From Thiomicrorhabdus sp. (GTDB lineage Bacteria > Pseudomonadota > Gammaproteobacteria > Thiomicrospirales > Thiomicrospiraceae): a DNA stretch of 64,000 nt. The position numbers and the translations under genes are program-made. Below, piece after piece: positions 1-8,931 of the stretch. The notes below the pieces were generated by a model that did not search any database, was not told the origin of the DNA, and saw only the letters and a program-made list of their open reading frames with translations. The stretch spans positions 2,562,985 to 2,626,984 of the forward strand of contig NZ_OY759719.1 in assembly GCF_963662555.1 (NCBI RefSeq). Direction: 5' to 3'. Position 1 is the stretch's first letter, and each line of letters begins with the position of its first letter.

Positions 1-374
1 TCTGCCGCCAAGCGAGCCAAAGCTAAAGTCGCATCTCGGTTTACTTTACGATACTCCGCCAAAGGATCTTCCGCAGCCTCACGCATAATATGCGCCCGCG
101 CAGCGGCATGCGCAATCACATCAATATTCTCTAACATCAATTCGAGTGAAGCACAGAAATTCACGTTATCACCGTCATTGCGAGAAGCGGAGCGACGTGG
201 CAATCTATCCGCAACAACCAATGAATTCAAATCCCCCACCACTGACTCAACCCCATCTGGCAAACCAACCGATCCATTGCGAACCAAAGCCACAGCTTCA
301 ATCCCATCCGCTACAAATCGCTGCAACAATGTCGTACCCACAAAGCCTGTTGAACCTGTCAAAAATACCTTCAT
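1..374 (-). CDS. NAD-dependent sugar-nucleotide epimerase, N-terminal part (runs off the window edge)
   Basis: An open frame of 124 codons starts at the ATG at 374 and leaves the window at position 1. It opens with the Rossmann dinucleotide-binding motif TGSTGFVG (residues 6-13), followed by a GDL motif (48-50) and HAAARAHIM (89-97), as in extended short-chain dehydrogenase epimerases of the WbpV/UDP-glucose 4-epimerase type found in O-antigen loci. The family role is inferred: epimerisation or reduction of a UDP-sugar in the cytoplasm. Residues about 57-67 (RLPRRSASRND) are encoded by an inserted small dispersed repeat (174-207) that keeps the frame open. The C-terminal catalytic half is outside the window, so neither substrate nor integrity can be judged. 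Confidence 0.8.
   Translation of the reverse strand, partial: MKVFLTGSTGFVGTTLLQRFVADGIEAVALVRNGSVGLPDGVESVVGDLNSLVVADRLPRRSASRNDGDNVNFCASLELMLENIDVIAHAAARAHIMREAAEDPLAEYRKVNRDATLALARLAA
174..207 (+). repeat. Small dispersed repeat, copy 1, inside the epimerase gene
   Basis: The copy begins GTCATTGCGAGAAGCGGAGC and ends GTGGCAATCT. A diverged second copy lies at 1154-1191. Sequences of this general GTCATTGCGA...GCAATCT type occur as small interspersed repeats in many bacterial genomes (recalled, not searched). This copy lies in a coding frame and adds about 11 codons without a stop. Confidence 0.6.
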
Positions 375-474
375 TAAAATACCTTAATAGATTAACTTTT
401 CGTAAGAGATTACTGCAGAACACGAAGTCGTTAGATATCTTCGCACGGCACAAATAACTCTAAATAGACAATGG

Positions 475-738
475 CTATTCATAATGACTCCAAAGACGAA
501 TAATTTTGATTACTTTGTCTTGCTCTATTACCTGGTAAACAATACGGTGCTGGATATTAATGCGCCTTGAATAGGTACCATTTAAGTCACCTACCAATTT
601 TTCGTAGCGTGACGGAGAAATAAAAGGAGCTGCTTGAATTAAATAAAGAAGTGCTTTCGTTTTAGGCTTTAACCCGCTCGCATTCAATTTTTTTGCATCT
701 TTTAATTCTTGCTTGGTATAAACCAGATTCCAAGCCAT
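475..738 (-). CDS. yoeB: YoeB/Txe-family toxin (mRNA interferase)
   Basis: The 87-residue protein has the RelE/YoeB layout: an N-terminal helix pair, then YEKLVGDLNGTYSRRINIQHR (split here only as a landmark at residues 45-65) and a C-terminal VIKIIRLWSHYE. YoeB toxins cleave mRNA on the ribosome when freed from the YefM antitoxin. The arginine-rich strand and the terminal histidine-tyrosine pair match the family's catalytic end, and the length is normal, so the toxin looks intact. Its start lies 4 nt after the ancestral stop of the antitoxin at 743-985, the usual coupled arrangement. That antitoxin carries two frameshifts, so the toxin may be unguarded here or unexpressed. Confidence 0.8.
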   Translation of the reverse strand: MAWNLVYTKQELKDAKKLNASGLKPKTKALLYLIQAAPFISPSRYEKLVGDLNGTYSRRINIQHRIVYQVIEQDKVIKIIRLWSHYE

Positions 739-742
739 GCGT

Positions 743-985
743 TTACCAATCTAACTCAGTAACACGTTCATTCGCAGGCGTGTTTACACCCTTCAACAAT
801 CGATTCACGCATCCCAGGCATATTCAACAAAAACAAAGTTTCATTAATGGAACTCCAATCGTCTTCAGAAATAAGCACTGCTTGCCCTTTTTGCCTGTTA
901 TTGTAATAGGTTTATGAGATTCGTTTACCTGGGCAATCAATCCATAGAAATTTGTACGTGCTACTGTTGAATTAAGTGAAGTCAT
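743..985 (-). pseudogene. YefM/Phd-family antitoxin, two frameshifts
   Basis: The start at 985 (MTSLNSTVARTNFYGLIAQV) has a good AGGAG ribosome site and matches the N-terminal DNA-binding part of YefM/Phd antitoxins. After the glycine-lysine run (GKKG), one base appears to be missing; the natural continuation AVLISEDDWSSINETLFLL is in the next frame. After MRESIVEG one extra G shifts the frame again, and the expected tail VNTPANERVTELDW then reaches its stop at 743-745. The toxin-binding C-terminal half is therefore out of frame. The two changes are one-base indels of opposite sign. They could be real decay or sequencing errors. Confidence 0.7.
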
Positions 986-1153
986 CTTTAAACTCCTTAA
1001 ATAAATAAAACAAATTGTACGCTGTAACGTATACCTAGCAAGTACTATTAAGAGACTTTTCCGCGACACAAAGAACTCGGCTGTAGAGACGAAAACTAAA
1101 GATTATCCAATGAAGCTGGAAACGGCGTAGGAATTTGAGTAATGTCGCTATAT

Positions 1154-1191
1154 TGTCATTGCGAAGAGTGTCAGCGCGATGTAGCAATCTA
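1154..1191 (+). repeat. Small dispersed repeat, copy 2, intergenic
   Basis: This copy begins GTCATTGCGAAGAGTG and ends GTAGCAATCT, sharing both ends with the copy at 174-207 and diverging in the middle. It lies in the gap between the broken antitoxin and the first glycosyltransferase. Nothing else recognisable is present between 986 and 1255. Confidence 0.55.
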
Positions 1192-1255
1192 ACTCAACCC
1201 CCTGTAAACCCGCCACCCGCTACAATATGCCCCACTTTACCTGTCACTAAAATCA

Positions 1256-2026
1256 TCACTTACATTTGCGAAATACTTTATGGATGAACTTAATCGGCAA
1301 GCGAGTCAGGATAACAAGCATATTTGAGTAAATACCATTTACTCTTAATGCACGAACTTGCTCCTTAGACGACACCCAGTAACTTTTCACCCCAGAAGTA
1401 CTTACCCCTCCTTCACGCATTCGCACAAGTGTTTTATTCAACTTAACATACAACGACTTATGTACTAAAAACGCACGTACAAACCATTCAAAATCCGCGC
1501 CGATTTGATATCCTAACTTATAAAGCCCTACTTTTTCATAAGCCGAACGTTTTATAAATGCCCCTGGATGTGCAGGCATAAATCCAAAACGCATTTTCCA
1601 CGGTTTAAAATGAAACGAAGAATAAAACCTTACTGGCCAGTCTAAATTATAGGGATGAACAAAATCCACATTCCCTAAAACCATATCAACATCTGGATTC
1701 GCTTCAAAAGCTTCCACTACATCTGAAATAACGAAGGAGTTTGGATAAAAGTCATCCGAGTTTAAAATCCCAATCACATCCCCCGAAGCCAAAGCCAAAC
1801 CTTTATTCATCGCATCATATATCCCCTTATCTGGTTCGGAAATAATATGAGAAACAGCTCCCCTATACTCGTTTATGATTGAAATCGTTTGGTCAGTAGA
1901 GGCCCCATCAATGATAATATATTCAATATGAGGATATGATTGGTTCAATACAGATTCGAGTGCTGACTTTATAAAACGAGAAGAATTAAAACAAACTGTA
2001 ATAATTGATATTTTGGGGGGCTTCAT
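1256..2026 (-). CDS. Glycosyltransferase family 2
   Basis: The 256-residue protein is a GT-A fold glycosyltransferase. The nucleotide-binding start ISIITVCFNS (residues 6-15) is followed by YIIIDGASTD (36-45) and by the metal-binding stretch NSDD (89-92) after GDVIG. Such enzymes move a sugar from a nucleotide donor onto an undecaprenyl-linked oligosaccharide at the inner face of the membrane. There is no transmembrane segment. The start codon directly abuts the stop of the upstream gene at 2027, so the two are co-translated. Donor and acceptor cannot be read from sequence. It is the last gene of the polysaccharide operon. Confidence 0.88.
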   Translation of the reverse strand: MKPPKISIITVCFNSSRFIKSALESVLNQSYPHIEYIIIDGASTDQTISIINEYRGAVSHIISEPDKGIYDAMNKGLALASGDVIGILNSDDFYPNSFVISDVVEAFEANPDVDMVLGNVDFVHPYNLDWPVRFYSSFHFKPWKMRFGFMPAHPGAFIKRSAYEKVGLYKLGYQIGADFEWFVRAFLVHKSLYVKLNKTLVRMREGGVSTSGVKSYWVSSKEQVRALRVNGIYSNMLVILTRLPIKFIHKVFRKCK

Positions 2027-2845
2027 TTAGCGTTTACCTAATGTCCAATTCTTTTTTTTCAAGTCATAAAACCATATATTTTTAAAGAACTTACTCCTTA
2101 AATTCGCATCCAACCCCCAAAAGAATAATTCGTAAATCACTTCAAAACAAGTAAATATACTCTTTCTATCGACAAAACCACTTAATTCATTCCAATAATC
2201 ATTTATATGTTCAGACTGTTGTCCCTCATGGACTTTAAAAATTCCTAGAGGAGATTTAACTATTTCTAAAGTTGCACGTTTAGAAAAGCTGAACCAAAGG
2301 AAATAATCACCTGCAAGCTTTAACTGCCGTAACTTTGCTAAATTTATTGTTGAGTTCAACTCCCTTGACCAAAAGGTTGATTCCTGTTGTATGTAAGGTA
2401 GTAATTTCCCGTATACTCCTTTTGAAACCAATCCGCGTTTATAACGAAAAGGAAGTTCAACTCTTGTAATAATATTATGGTCATTACAAACACTTCTATA
2501 ACCCGTTAGCCAGTCCACATTATTTTTTGACATAACATCTGAAACAACTTCTAAAGCATTTTCATACAAAAGATCACCAGCATTTAGATAACCAATAATA
2601 TCACCAGTAGCCAACTCTAGCCCCTTGGCTAAGGCATCATACATTCCATTATCTTTTTCAGAGATAAAATAATTAACTGTTTGCGGATATTTTTTTATTA
2701 AATCAATAGTTCCATCAGTAGAACCGCCGTCAATAATAATGTATTCAATATTGTGATAGGATTGGTTTTTAATGGATTCTATAGTCTCAGTTAATAATTT
2801 CTCTCCATTAAAGACTGGAGTAATAATTGTAAATTTCACTTTCAC
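2027..2845 (-). CDS. Glycosyltransferase family 2
   Basis: The 272-residue GT-A protein is a paralogue of its downstream neighbour: FTIITPVFNGEK (5-16), YIIIDGGSTDGT (35-46) and a metal-site region NAGD (88-91) in place of the usual DDD/SDD. That substitution is seen in a subset of bacterial GT2 enzymes that still bind the donor. The C-terminal 80 residues are rich in aromatic residues and may contact the lipid acceptor. It is part of the minus-strand polysaccharide operon, 39 nt after the sulfotransferase at 2885. Its sequence is noticeably AT-rich, like the whole 2-10 kb stretch. Confidence 0.87.
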   Translation of the reverse strand: MKVKFTIITPVFNGEKLLTETIESIKNQSYHNIEYIIIDGGSTDGTIDLIKKYPQTVNYFISEKDNGMYDALAKGLELATGDIIGYLNAGDLLYENALEVVSDVMSKNNVDWLTGYRSVCNDHNIITRVELPFRYKRGLVSKGVYGKLLPYIQQESTFWSRELNSTINLAKLRQLKLAGDYFLWFSFSKRATLEIVKSPLGIFKVHEGQQSEHINDYWNELSGFVDRKSIFTCFEVIYELFFWGLDANLRSKFFKNIWFYDLKKKNWTLGKR

Positions 2846-2884
2846 GCTTACCTTATTGAATTAACTTCCTAATTCAAGTTTAAA

Positions 2885-3859
2885 CTAAGACAAATATTTT
2901 GTTCTTGTCCATGACTTTAGTTTTTTAGCAAAAAAGATATTTGCTTTAAGCTTTCTAACTAGAAACAAATACAATAGATGAATACCATCCACTATCGATA
3001 ACTTCAACTTACATTTAATATTAATCTTTTCAACCTCGTCCAATAATTCCAGTTTTGTATAACCCTGAATTTTTAAGACACTCTCATCAATACTCGATAA
3101 ATAATCAAATGCAATTTTTCTTCTTAATCTTGTTGAAAATGTAATTTTCCATTTCTGTAGGGAATCTTTGCTAACCGTGTTATAGACTTTAACACCTGTA
3201 GGATCCCCCATTCGACCACCCGTATTTTGAATAGAAAAATCTTTTAGCATCTCTTCTTCAAAACTTAAATCTAAATATTTACAAATTTCACTCGTATAAA
3301 AAGTCGGATCTTCTACAAATTTTTCATACTGAATACCAAATGCATTACCTCCTAACACTTGATAACCTTCTGACAATAATTTAGGCCCCTCGTTTAAATC
3401 CGTATCATATGCATACATTTTATTGAAGCCACCATTACTCCATGTCTGCATCATTGAACTCATTACATGAATAGGGTTACGAAATAAAAAAATGAATTTA
3501 GCATCAGGAAACACTTTTAATATCTCAGGAATAATCAAATAATATCTTGGTGTTTTATCTAGAAAGTAAAGTTCATTATTTTTGCACTGTTTTCTATAAA
3601 GAGTACTTGCAAATTCTCCGACAGCTTCATAATAATCGCCCTCCTTATTCGGCAGGTTATCAATAAAGTCTTCTATAGCTGAAAAGGATACATTATGGCT
3701 ATATTCCGTTAACACCCCATTTGGTTTATAGGCATAACTAAACGGGAGCATTATCCAAGGTTCTGCTACACTTGCAATTTCCGAGTGAGACATTAATACA
3801 CGTTGTAATAGCGTTGAACCAGAACGAGGTAAAGAGAATAGAAATATAGGGGATTTCAT
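2885..3859 (-). CDS. Sulfotransferase (PAPS-dependent), polysaccharide-type
   Basis: The 324-residue protein starts with the 5'-phosphosulfate-binding loop LPRSGST (residues 10-16) and has the 3'-phosphate motif FLFRNPIHVMSS (R127 to S135) plus DKTPRYY (101-107), the classic signature of PAPS sulfotransferases. It would transfer sulfate from PAPS to a hydroxyl of a sugar in the polysaccharide repeat. It overlaps the upstream glycosyltransferase by 4 nt. PAPS would come from the cysD-cysN-cysC genes of the same strand at 14-19 kb, and PAP would be removed by cysQ. The acceptor is not known. Confidence 0.85.
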   Translation of the reverse strand: MKSPIFLFSLPRSGSTLLQRVLMSHSEIASVAEPWIMLPFSYAYKPNGVLTEYSHNVSFSAIEDFIDNLPNKEGDYYEAVGEFASTLYRKQCKNNELYFLDKTPRYYLIIPEILKVFPDAKFIFLFRNPIHVMSSMMQTWSNGGFNKMYAYDTDLNEGPKLLSEGYQVLGGNAFGIQYEKFVEDPTFYTSEICKYLDLSFEEEMLKDFSIQNTGGRMGDPTGVKVYNTVSKDSLQKWKITFSTRLRRKIAFDYLSSIDESVLKIQGYTKLELLDEVEKINIKCKLKLSIVDGIHLLYLFLVRKLKANIFFAKKLKSWTRTKYLS

Positions 3860-4779
3860 TTAATTTTATCTTTTAATGATTTGAGCATAGGATAGATACC
3901 AGCCTTTCTAGAAAGCTCGGTGAACTGACTTTTTAAACTACCACTTCTGAACTTAAAATTTGCCTTTCTAATTTGTTCGTTTACTTTAGGTTTTTTTTCA
4001 AATACAAAACCCTCAGTCTTGCCCCATAACTTCATATGATGAAATTTACTACTTCTTCCACAATGTTCACCACTTCCATCATGACCAATATTTTGAACAA
4101 GAGAGTAGCGAGGGTAAACGGTATACTGAGAGTTCAACAACTGATGATACATACACCTTACATCGCCTGCTTGCAATGAGCCTACAACCTCTTGCTGTAC
4201 CATCCGCATTACATCACTGCCTGCAACATACATTCTTTTCTGTTTTGATACTCGTTCAAATTCAGCTTTATCAATGGGTCTATTAATCACATCGAGCGTT
4301 CTTCGATACAGCCCCATCCCCCAAGCACAATTTCGTGGCAACACAAAAAAATCCTTATTGTATGTATTTATTATTCTTATAGGCGGACAATATCCCGTAA
4401 TACTTAATATTTCTTCATCATTCTCATAAAAATCAAGAGCATCATTCATGAACCGTAAAAAACCTGGAGCCGTGACAATATCCTCTTCTAGAAAAATCAT
4501 TTTTCCACAAATTCTAAGGACATCGTCCATGCCAGAGCGGTTATTAACAATACGATCATTCGTATCCCGCTCAAACACATGAACCGACTTAAATCCATCA
4601 ATCTCTTTCAGGTAACTACGCACCGCCAATACTTTTTCTTCGTCTCCTGGCTTGGGAGCATCAGAAAAAACATACAGCTCACTTTCCTTTGCTAAAGTGT
4701 TTCCCTGTAGAGCTTTTATAGTTTGCTTTAAATGGTTAAGCCTACTATATGTACTTATTCCAATCGGTACTAATTCCAC
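3856..4779 (-). CDS. Glycosyltransferase, GNT-I-like GT-A fold
   Basis: The 307-residue protein begins VPIGISTYSRLNHLKQTI, a GT-A nucleotide-binding start, and has a metal-binding triplet EED (98-100) in the context FLEEDIVTAPGFLRF, which resembles the EDD region of GNT-I-type N-acetylglucosaminyltransferases. The following ITGYCPP and CAWGMG segments also fit that group. It overlaps the flippase upstream by 10 nt and the sulfotransferase downstream by 4 nt, so it is tightly operonic. The predicted role is adding one sugar to the lipid-linked repeat unit; the donor is unknown. Confidence 0.72.
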   Translation of the reverse strand: MELVPIGISTYSRLNHLKQTIKALQGNTLAKESELYVFSDAPKPGDEEKVLAVRSYLKEIDGFKSVHVFERDTNDRIVNNRSGMDDVLRICGKMIFLEEDIVTAPGFLRFMNDALDFYENDEEILSITGYCPPIRIINTYNKDFFVLPRNCAWGMGLYRRTLDVINRPIDKAEFERVSKQKRMYVAGSDVMRMVQQEVVGSLQAGDVRCMYHQLLNSQYTVYPRYSLVQNIGHDGSGEHCGRSSKFHHMKLWGKTEGFVFEKKPKVNEQIRKANFKFRSGSLKSQFTELSRKAGIYPMLKSLKDKIK

Positions 4780-6068
4780 CCCTCCCCCTTTTTAAAATTC
4801 AACAAATATATTGGATTCACTGATCTTATCATCGCCCATGTACTAGTTCGAAGTGGCCGCCAGAGAAACGAAAATACCCATGTACTCAAGGCTTGGGCAG
4901 AAAGAGTTGCTATGGCTGCCCCTGTGATACCTAGCGTTGGTATAAGCAATATGTTTACAGTTACATTTAATATCACTGCAATAATATTGTTATACAATCT
5001 ATATTTTTGTAAATCTTCGCTTACCATCCATATCCCTCGAGCTAATGCCTGAGATATAAAGATGCCATTCCATATATTAAAGACTAAAGCCCCATAAGCT
5101 CCAATATAATCCTCACCAAAAAGAAGCTGTATAATATCCTCTCCAAATATTATAGTAACCAGTCCGACAGCTACACCCATCCAGAACATCAGCGAATAAA
5201 GTTGTATTAATCTACGATGATATGACTCGCTACTTGTCTCGCGTAAATTGACAAAATATGGCATCAGAGTACTTACCAAAATAGCGGGGATAAATATCCA
5301 AAACTCAGCAAGTCTTACTGCGACACTATATATTCCTACTTGCTCAGTATCTAGCATATTTCCTATCATAACTTGGTCTATTTTCATATGAATAGATATA
5401 AGAAATACACTTAAAGCTAACGGCCAAGAAAATTTCAAAAGCCTTATGGCTATTTTCTTACTAAATCTCCACTTGCGTATGCTCCCACCTGTTTTTTTAT
5501 AAACAAATACTAAAAAAGCTCCGGAAAGTGCCAAATTTATGGTGTTTGCCAAGGCGAAATAAATCACATCATACTCATAAACCAATAAATAAACATTTAG
5601 CAAGCTACTTAATATAAAAGCACTGTTTCTAGCTATAACAACATACTTTGAGAGGACTTTAGACTGATAAAAATAATCTATCACATCAAGCGACTGAAAA
5701 ACAAACCCGGCACTAATGATAAATATAACTATTTTTGTAGTTGAATCAGCCTCAACAAAAAAAAGCGACACATATATACTAAATATGGAGACAACAGACC
5801 CAATCAACTTAAGACCAAAAGCAGTACCCAGAAAGTAGCTTGTGAGCTTTGGTTTTCTAACAATTTCTCTTACTATAATTTGGTCAAGCCCTAGCTTTAC
5901 AAAAAGCAAAAAAAACGCCGTATATGCCAAAGCGTAGTTCAATACCCCAAAATCACTTGGCCCTAGATACCTTGCGATCCAAATACCTATAAATAGACCA
6001 CCAAATATCCTTATGCCTTTATCAAAAAAAAGCCAAATTAAATTTTTAAGGATCTTATTATTTGTCAC
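4770..6068 (-). CDS. Oligosaccharide flippase (Wzx-like, MATE superfamily)
   Basis: The 432-residue protein is almost wholly hydrophobic, with about 12 membrane spans. It begins with a lysine-asparagine stretch and GGLFIGIWIARYLGPSDFG (an 18-residue landmark near 18-36), the typical RYLGP signature of Wzx/RfbX flippases. These move undecaprenyl-PP-linked repeat units to the periplasmic side. The length is normal. A broken second wzx lies about 0.5 kb upstream (6590-6944), so this copy may have replaced it. The 260 bp before its start are very AT-rich and hold no gene. Confidence 0.88.
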   Translation of the reverse strand: MTNNKILKNLIWLFFDKGIRIFGGLFIGIWIARYLGPSDFGVLNYALAYTAFFLLFVKLGLDQIIVREIVRKPKLTSYFLGTAFGLKLIGSVVSIFSIYVSLFFVEADSTTKIVIFIISAGFVFQSLDVIDYFYQSKVLSKYVVIARNSAFILSSLLNVYLLVYEYDVIYFALANTINLALSGAFLVFVYKKTGGSIRKWRFSKKIAIRLLKFSWPLALSVFLISIHMKIDQVMIGNMLDTEQVGIYSVAVRLAEFWIFIPAILVSTLMPYFVNLRETSSESYHRRLIQLYSLMFWMGVAVGLVTIIFGEDIIQLLFGEDYIGAYGALVFNIWNGIFISQALARGIWMVSEDLQKYRLYNNIIAVILNVTVNILLIPTLGITGAAIATLSAQALSTWVFSFLWRPLRTSTWAMIRSVNPIYLLNFKKGEGWN

Positions 6069-6589
6069 TATTATTCATCTAAAACCTTTCTAAGGACGTT
6101 TTACATTCGAATCTGATTACTTTCTGAACCTCAACATCTAAATTATTTTCCATTTAAATATCACGTTTTTACTTTAAGACTCGATTAGTTTTTTTTGTTT
6201 GTTCTGAACAAGGAAGACCAAAAAAACTAAATATTTTCTTTATTTCATCTTCTATATTTGTTTTAATGTTTTCGTGTTGAAATAGTTAAAGTTCCTATAT
6301 TTTTCTTAAAATTCAATATACTGCAACAGAACTTGTTCCCCATTATTAAATCCCCAGAATTCTTCAATGGAGTTTTTTCTACACTTGCCACTTCTCCATT
6401 CATCAAGCCGGACCAGAAGGCACTCAAATGTTTTAGGGCTAGTTTACACCGTTATTGTGGGGAAACAGCCATCACTCACACCGCTCAACAGCCTAACCCT
6501 ATCCTTAAAGGCCTATTTATGCAGATTACTCTACACTGGAAATTGAATCCGCTCTTTACGCATATCGACCTCAAAATGGCCGCATTCTA
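6069..6589. other. AT-rich gap with no recognisable gene
   Basis: Positions 6069-6330 are very AT-rich without a convincing ORF. From about 6330 to 6589 composition rises and a plus-strand frame stays open (6333-6668), but its translation resembles no family I know, it has no ribosome site, and it runs antisense into the flippase remnant. The abrupt change of composition at about 6340 suggests a join between sequences of different origin, possibly an insertion-sequence scar. Confidence 0.35.
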
Positions 6590-6944
6590 TCAGTTAATGA
6601 TCTCGGCCACAAAGTCGGGGGATTGTTTCAGATTTAATCCAAATTTGTGCAATCCACTCACGAAATAAATAACCGCAACAACCAGGAGAGTCAAGCCAAA
6701 GAAAATGACTTCAAAACTTTTCAACGGGCGTAAAAAACCATAGTCATTGACTTGACCCCCTGTATAAGCAACCTGCCGTCCAAGCATTGGACTCAAACCT
6801 AAATCCAATAAATTCAAAACCGACTCAACCATAAGCTTCTCCGTTTAGGTATTGTAAATACAGTGGGGTAATGACAATACCAATACATAACAACATATGA
6901 TTGGCCTAAATAATTGGCAGAATATTTTTGCGAAGACTACTCAT
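6590..6944 (-). pseudogene. Remnant of a second Wzx flippase, N-terminal part
   Basis: From the ATG at 6944 the frame reads MSSLRKNILPII then stop, continues in the same frame as MLLCIGIVITPLYLQYLNGEAYG, and then shifts into VESVLNLLDLGLSPMLGRQV up to about residue 110. The pieces together match the N-terminus of polysaccharide flippases (RKNILaNYxGQ ... GIVxTPLYLQYLGaEAYG ... NLLDLGLSPTLxRQ). It carries an in-frame stop, a frameshift or deletion, and loss of everything after about the third membrane span, so it is dead. Confidence 0.65.
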
Positions 6945-6952
6945 TTATAGAA

Positions 6953-7996
6953 TCATAACTCTAAATTATAATATTGTTTAGGCAAATCTAGTCCTACCAT
7001 TTTAGAAAAATCAGCATTTTCAGATTCATAAAATATCTTCATTTCTTTCAAATAAACCAAATCGGCATCATAAGAAATTTTTACAGGATTTAATTTAGCT
7101 AATTGCTGAGCTTTTGTAGTGAGCAACCTCTTTATCCTAATATCAAAAAACGAATCTGCAACTTGAACATGTCTAAATTTAGAAAAATATTTATTCAAAC
7201 GATGATTATCTGCAAATTCAAACATAGAACCCCCCAAATCATGAGGGTATTTCTTGTTTAGATGTTGTTTATGATATAGTTCCGAAGAAGTTAAAGGTGC
7301 GTTACTATGGCCCAAATCTTTTATTCTAGGCTTTACCTTCAAAATTGAGTCCAATTTACTTAAGAGTTCAGGGTAGCCATCCTTCGTACAAAGCGCCCCT
7401 GTTTCATCTCTTATTTCTTCAGCAATAATTATTTCAATATTTTTCGAACCAAATTCTTGTGCAAACACTTGATATAAATTTTTATAACTAAAATCATAAA
7501 AGAAGCTTCTGCTTTTATATAAAAACAGATAGTCAATATATTCCCTATAAGTGCCTGGATATCCTATCTTTATGAATTCTCTATACATCGACTTTATTAG
7601 ATCTGCTTGATTTCTAATAACCATTAGTATCTTTGTATCATCACCAAACAACAACCTCAAGCGTCTTGCCTTAGTTGTTATATCAATCATATCTGGTGTA
7701 AAGGTAAAAGAAAGTAATTCTAATGAAGCACCAAAAGCCACGGAGCCATTCTTTGTGGCCTTATCTTTATGCTTTTTAATAATACCTCTGAACTTCTGCT
7801 CGCTTATAGAATATTCATAATCTCTTGAATAAAGTAAGTAGTTTTCAAACAGTACATTAATGTCATCGTCGATATAGTCGATTAAGGAGCCATTGCCGAC
7901 TCCTAAATGATATATATCTTGGTGTTTTGAAAAATAATACTCTTGCAATGTTGATGATAGATTTTTAGGCATTCCTATATGTAAATAATTAAGCAC
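6953..7996 (-). CDS. Sulfotransferase-like protein
   Basis: The 347-residue protein has a P-loop-like start LHIGMPKNLSSTLQEYYF (5-22), the position where sulfotransferases carry GxPKTGTTSLQ, and a later ILMVIRNQADLIKSMYREF (123-141) matching the 3'-phosphate motif with R128 and S136. The PSB loop is altered (NLSS instead of TGTT), so PAPS binding is likely but not certain. It overlaps the propeller protein upstream by 8 nt. With the enzyme at 2885 it would be the second sulfotransferase of this locus, perhaps acting on a different sugar or position. Confidence 0.65.
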   Translation of the reverse strand: MLNYLHIGMPKNLSSTLQEYYFSKHQDIYHLGVGNGSLIDYIDDDINVLFENYLLYSRDYEYSISEQKFRGIIKKHKDKATKNGSVAFGASLELLSFTFTPDMIDITTKARRLRLLFGDDTKILMVIRNQADLIKSMYREFIKIGYPGTYREYIDYLFLYKSRSFFYDFSYKNLYQVFAQEFGSKNIEIIIAEEIRDETGALCTKDGYPELLSKLDSILKVKPRIKDLGHSNAPLTSSELYHKQHLNKKYPHDLGGSMFEFADNHRLNKYFSKFRHVQVADSFFDIRIKRLLTTKAQQLAKLNPVKISYDADLVYLKEMKIFYESENADFSKMVGLDLPKQYYNLEL

Positions 7997-8930
7997 AATT
8001 ACTCCTTACTGCAATTCCGAAACCACTAGCACCAAAAGAGTTTCCGTTATACAACATCACAAACTTATCATCGGAAAGCCTTGTTATTGAGCAATATTCA
8101 ATCATTTCTGAATCCCAGCCTTCTTCAGATGTAGAAATACCTTCTTTTTCATCATCTCTCGTCCAGTTTATGCCATCTTGAGATATCGCATAGCCTATAG
8201 TGTAGTGTTCCCCATCTTTTGAACGATAGTTAATACTACCTCGAGTTGAATACCACATATGATACAAACCATTTTCTTTTACGACCCAAGGTCGCCCAAT
8301 AGCCTCCCCTTCAAATTTATAGTCAATTACAGGTGCCGTTGTTTTACTCCAGTGGATTCCATCAATAGATTCTGCATACCGTATCAAATACAAGGGTTCA
8401 GGTTTACCTTCAACAATAGTCCACCCCGTACACGATACATACCACATTTTAAATATTTCTTCATCTCTGATAACGCATGGAGCGGTATTAAAATATATTT
8501 CATCAAGTCCCCTATCAAGTAAAGGACCCTCTGAATACTTCTTAAAAGTTCTCCCCCTATCAACACTTATTGCCAATCCAATTGACAATCTATATGAAAC
8601 GGTTACTTGAGGATTCCATGCGATATAGTACATGTATAGACTTTCACCCACCTCCACTATACTTGACGGCATAATACCACTATCATCAAAAGTGCCAAGC
8701 GCACCGTGCTCTAGTAATGGAGTCTTTTCTACATACACAACACGTCTTGAATCAAAATCATAATCTAAATAAAATGGATAAGTCTTTCCGTCTTCATCTC
8801 TCGCTGAAAAATAAATTCTTTGAACGGCTCCATCTCCTGATTTATATATAAATGGAATTTGAGCATGTGAAAACATCTTTGAACTCTCACCATTTGCACA
8901 AAATACTTTACCTTGTTTTAACCAATTCAA
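7989..8930 (-). CDS. Five-bladed beta-propeller, glycoside hydrolase 43/32-like protein
   Basis: The 313-residue protein consists of repeated blade motifs: YFSARDEDGKTYPFYLDYD (45-63), SLYMYYIAWN, FKMWYVSCTGW, LYHMWYSTRG and FVMLYNGNSFGASGFGIAV. It also has the DG-x-(N/H)-W pairs typical of GH32/GH43-like propellers. No secretion signal is visible, so it is probably cytoplasmic. Proteins of this type recur in O-antigen loci with undefined roles; hydrolase activity is not shown. It sits between the acyltransferase and sulfotransferase genes in the same operon. Confidence 0.65.
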   Translation of the reverse strand: MNWLKQGKVFCANGESSKMFSHAQIPFIYKSGDGAVQRIYFSARDEDGKTYPFYLDYDFDSRRVVYVEKTPLLEHGALGTFDDSGIMPSSIVEVGESLYMYYIAWNPQVTVSYRLSIGLAISVDRGRTFKKYSEGPLLDRGLDEIYFNTAPCVIRDEEIFKMWYVSCTGWTIVEGKPEPLYLIRYAESIDGIHWSKTTAPVIDYKFEGEAIGRPWVVKENGLYHMWYSTRGSINYRSKDGEHYTIGYAISQDGINWTRDDEKEGISTSEEGWDSEMIEYCSITRLSDDKFVMLYNGNSFGASGFGIAVRSNCA

Positions 8931-8931
8931 T

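Noticed and set aside
824-1069. Open frame of 81 codons on the minus strand
   Set aside because: It is only the N-terminal part of the broken antitoxin with a spurious upstream extension; annotated as the pseudogene at 743-985.
6333-6668. Plus-strand frame of 111 codons
   Set aside because: No ribosome site, no family resemblance, and it runs antisense into the flippase remnant.
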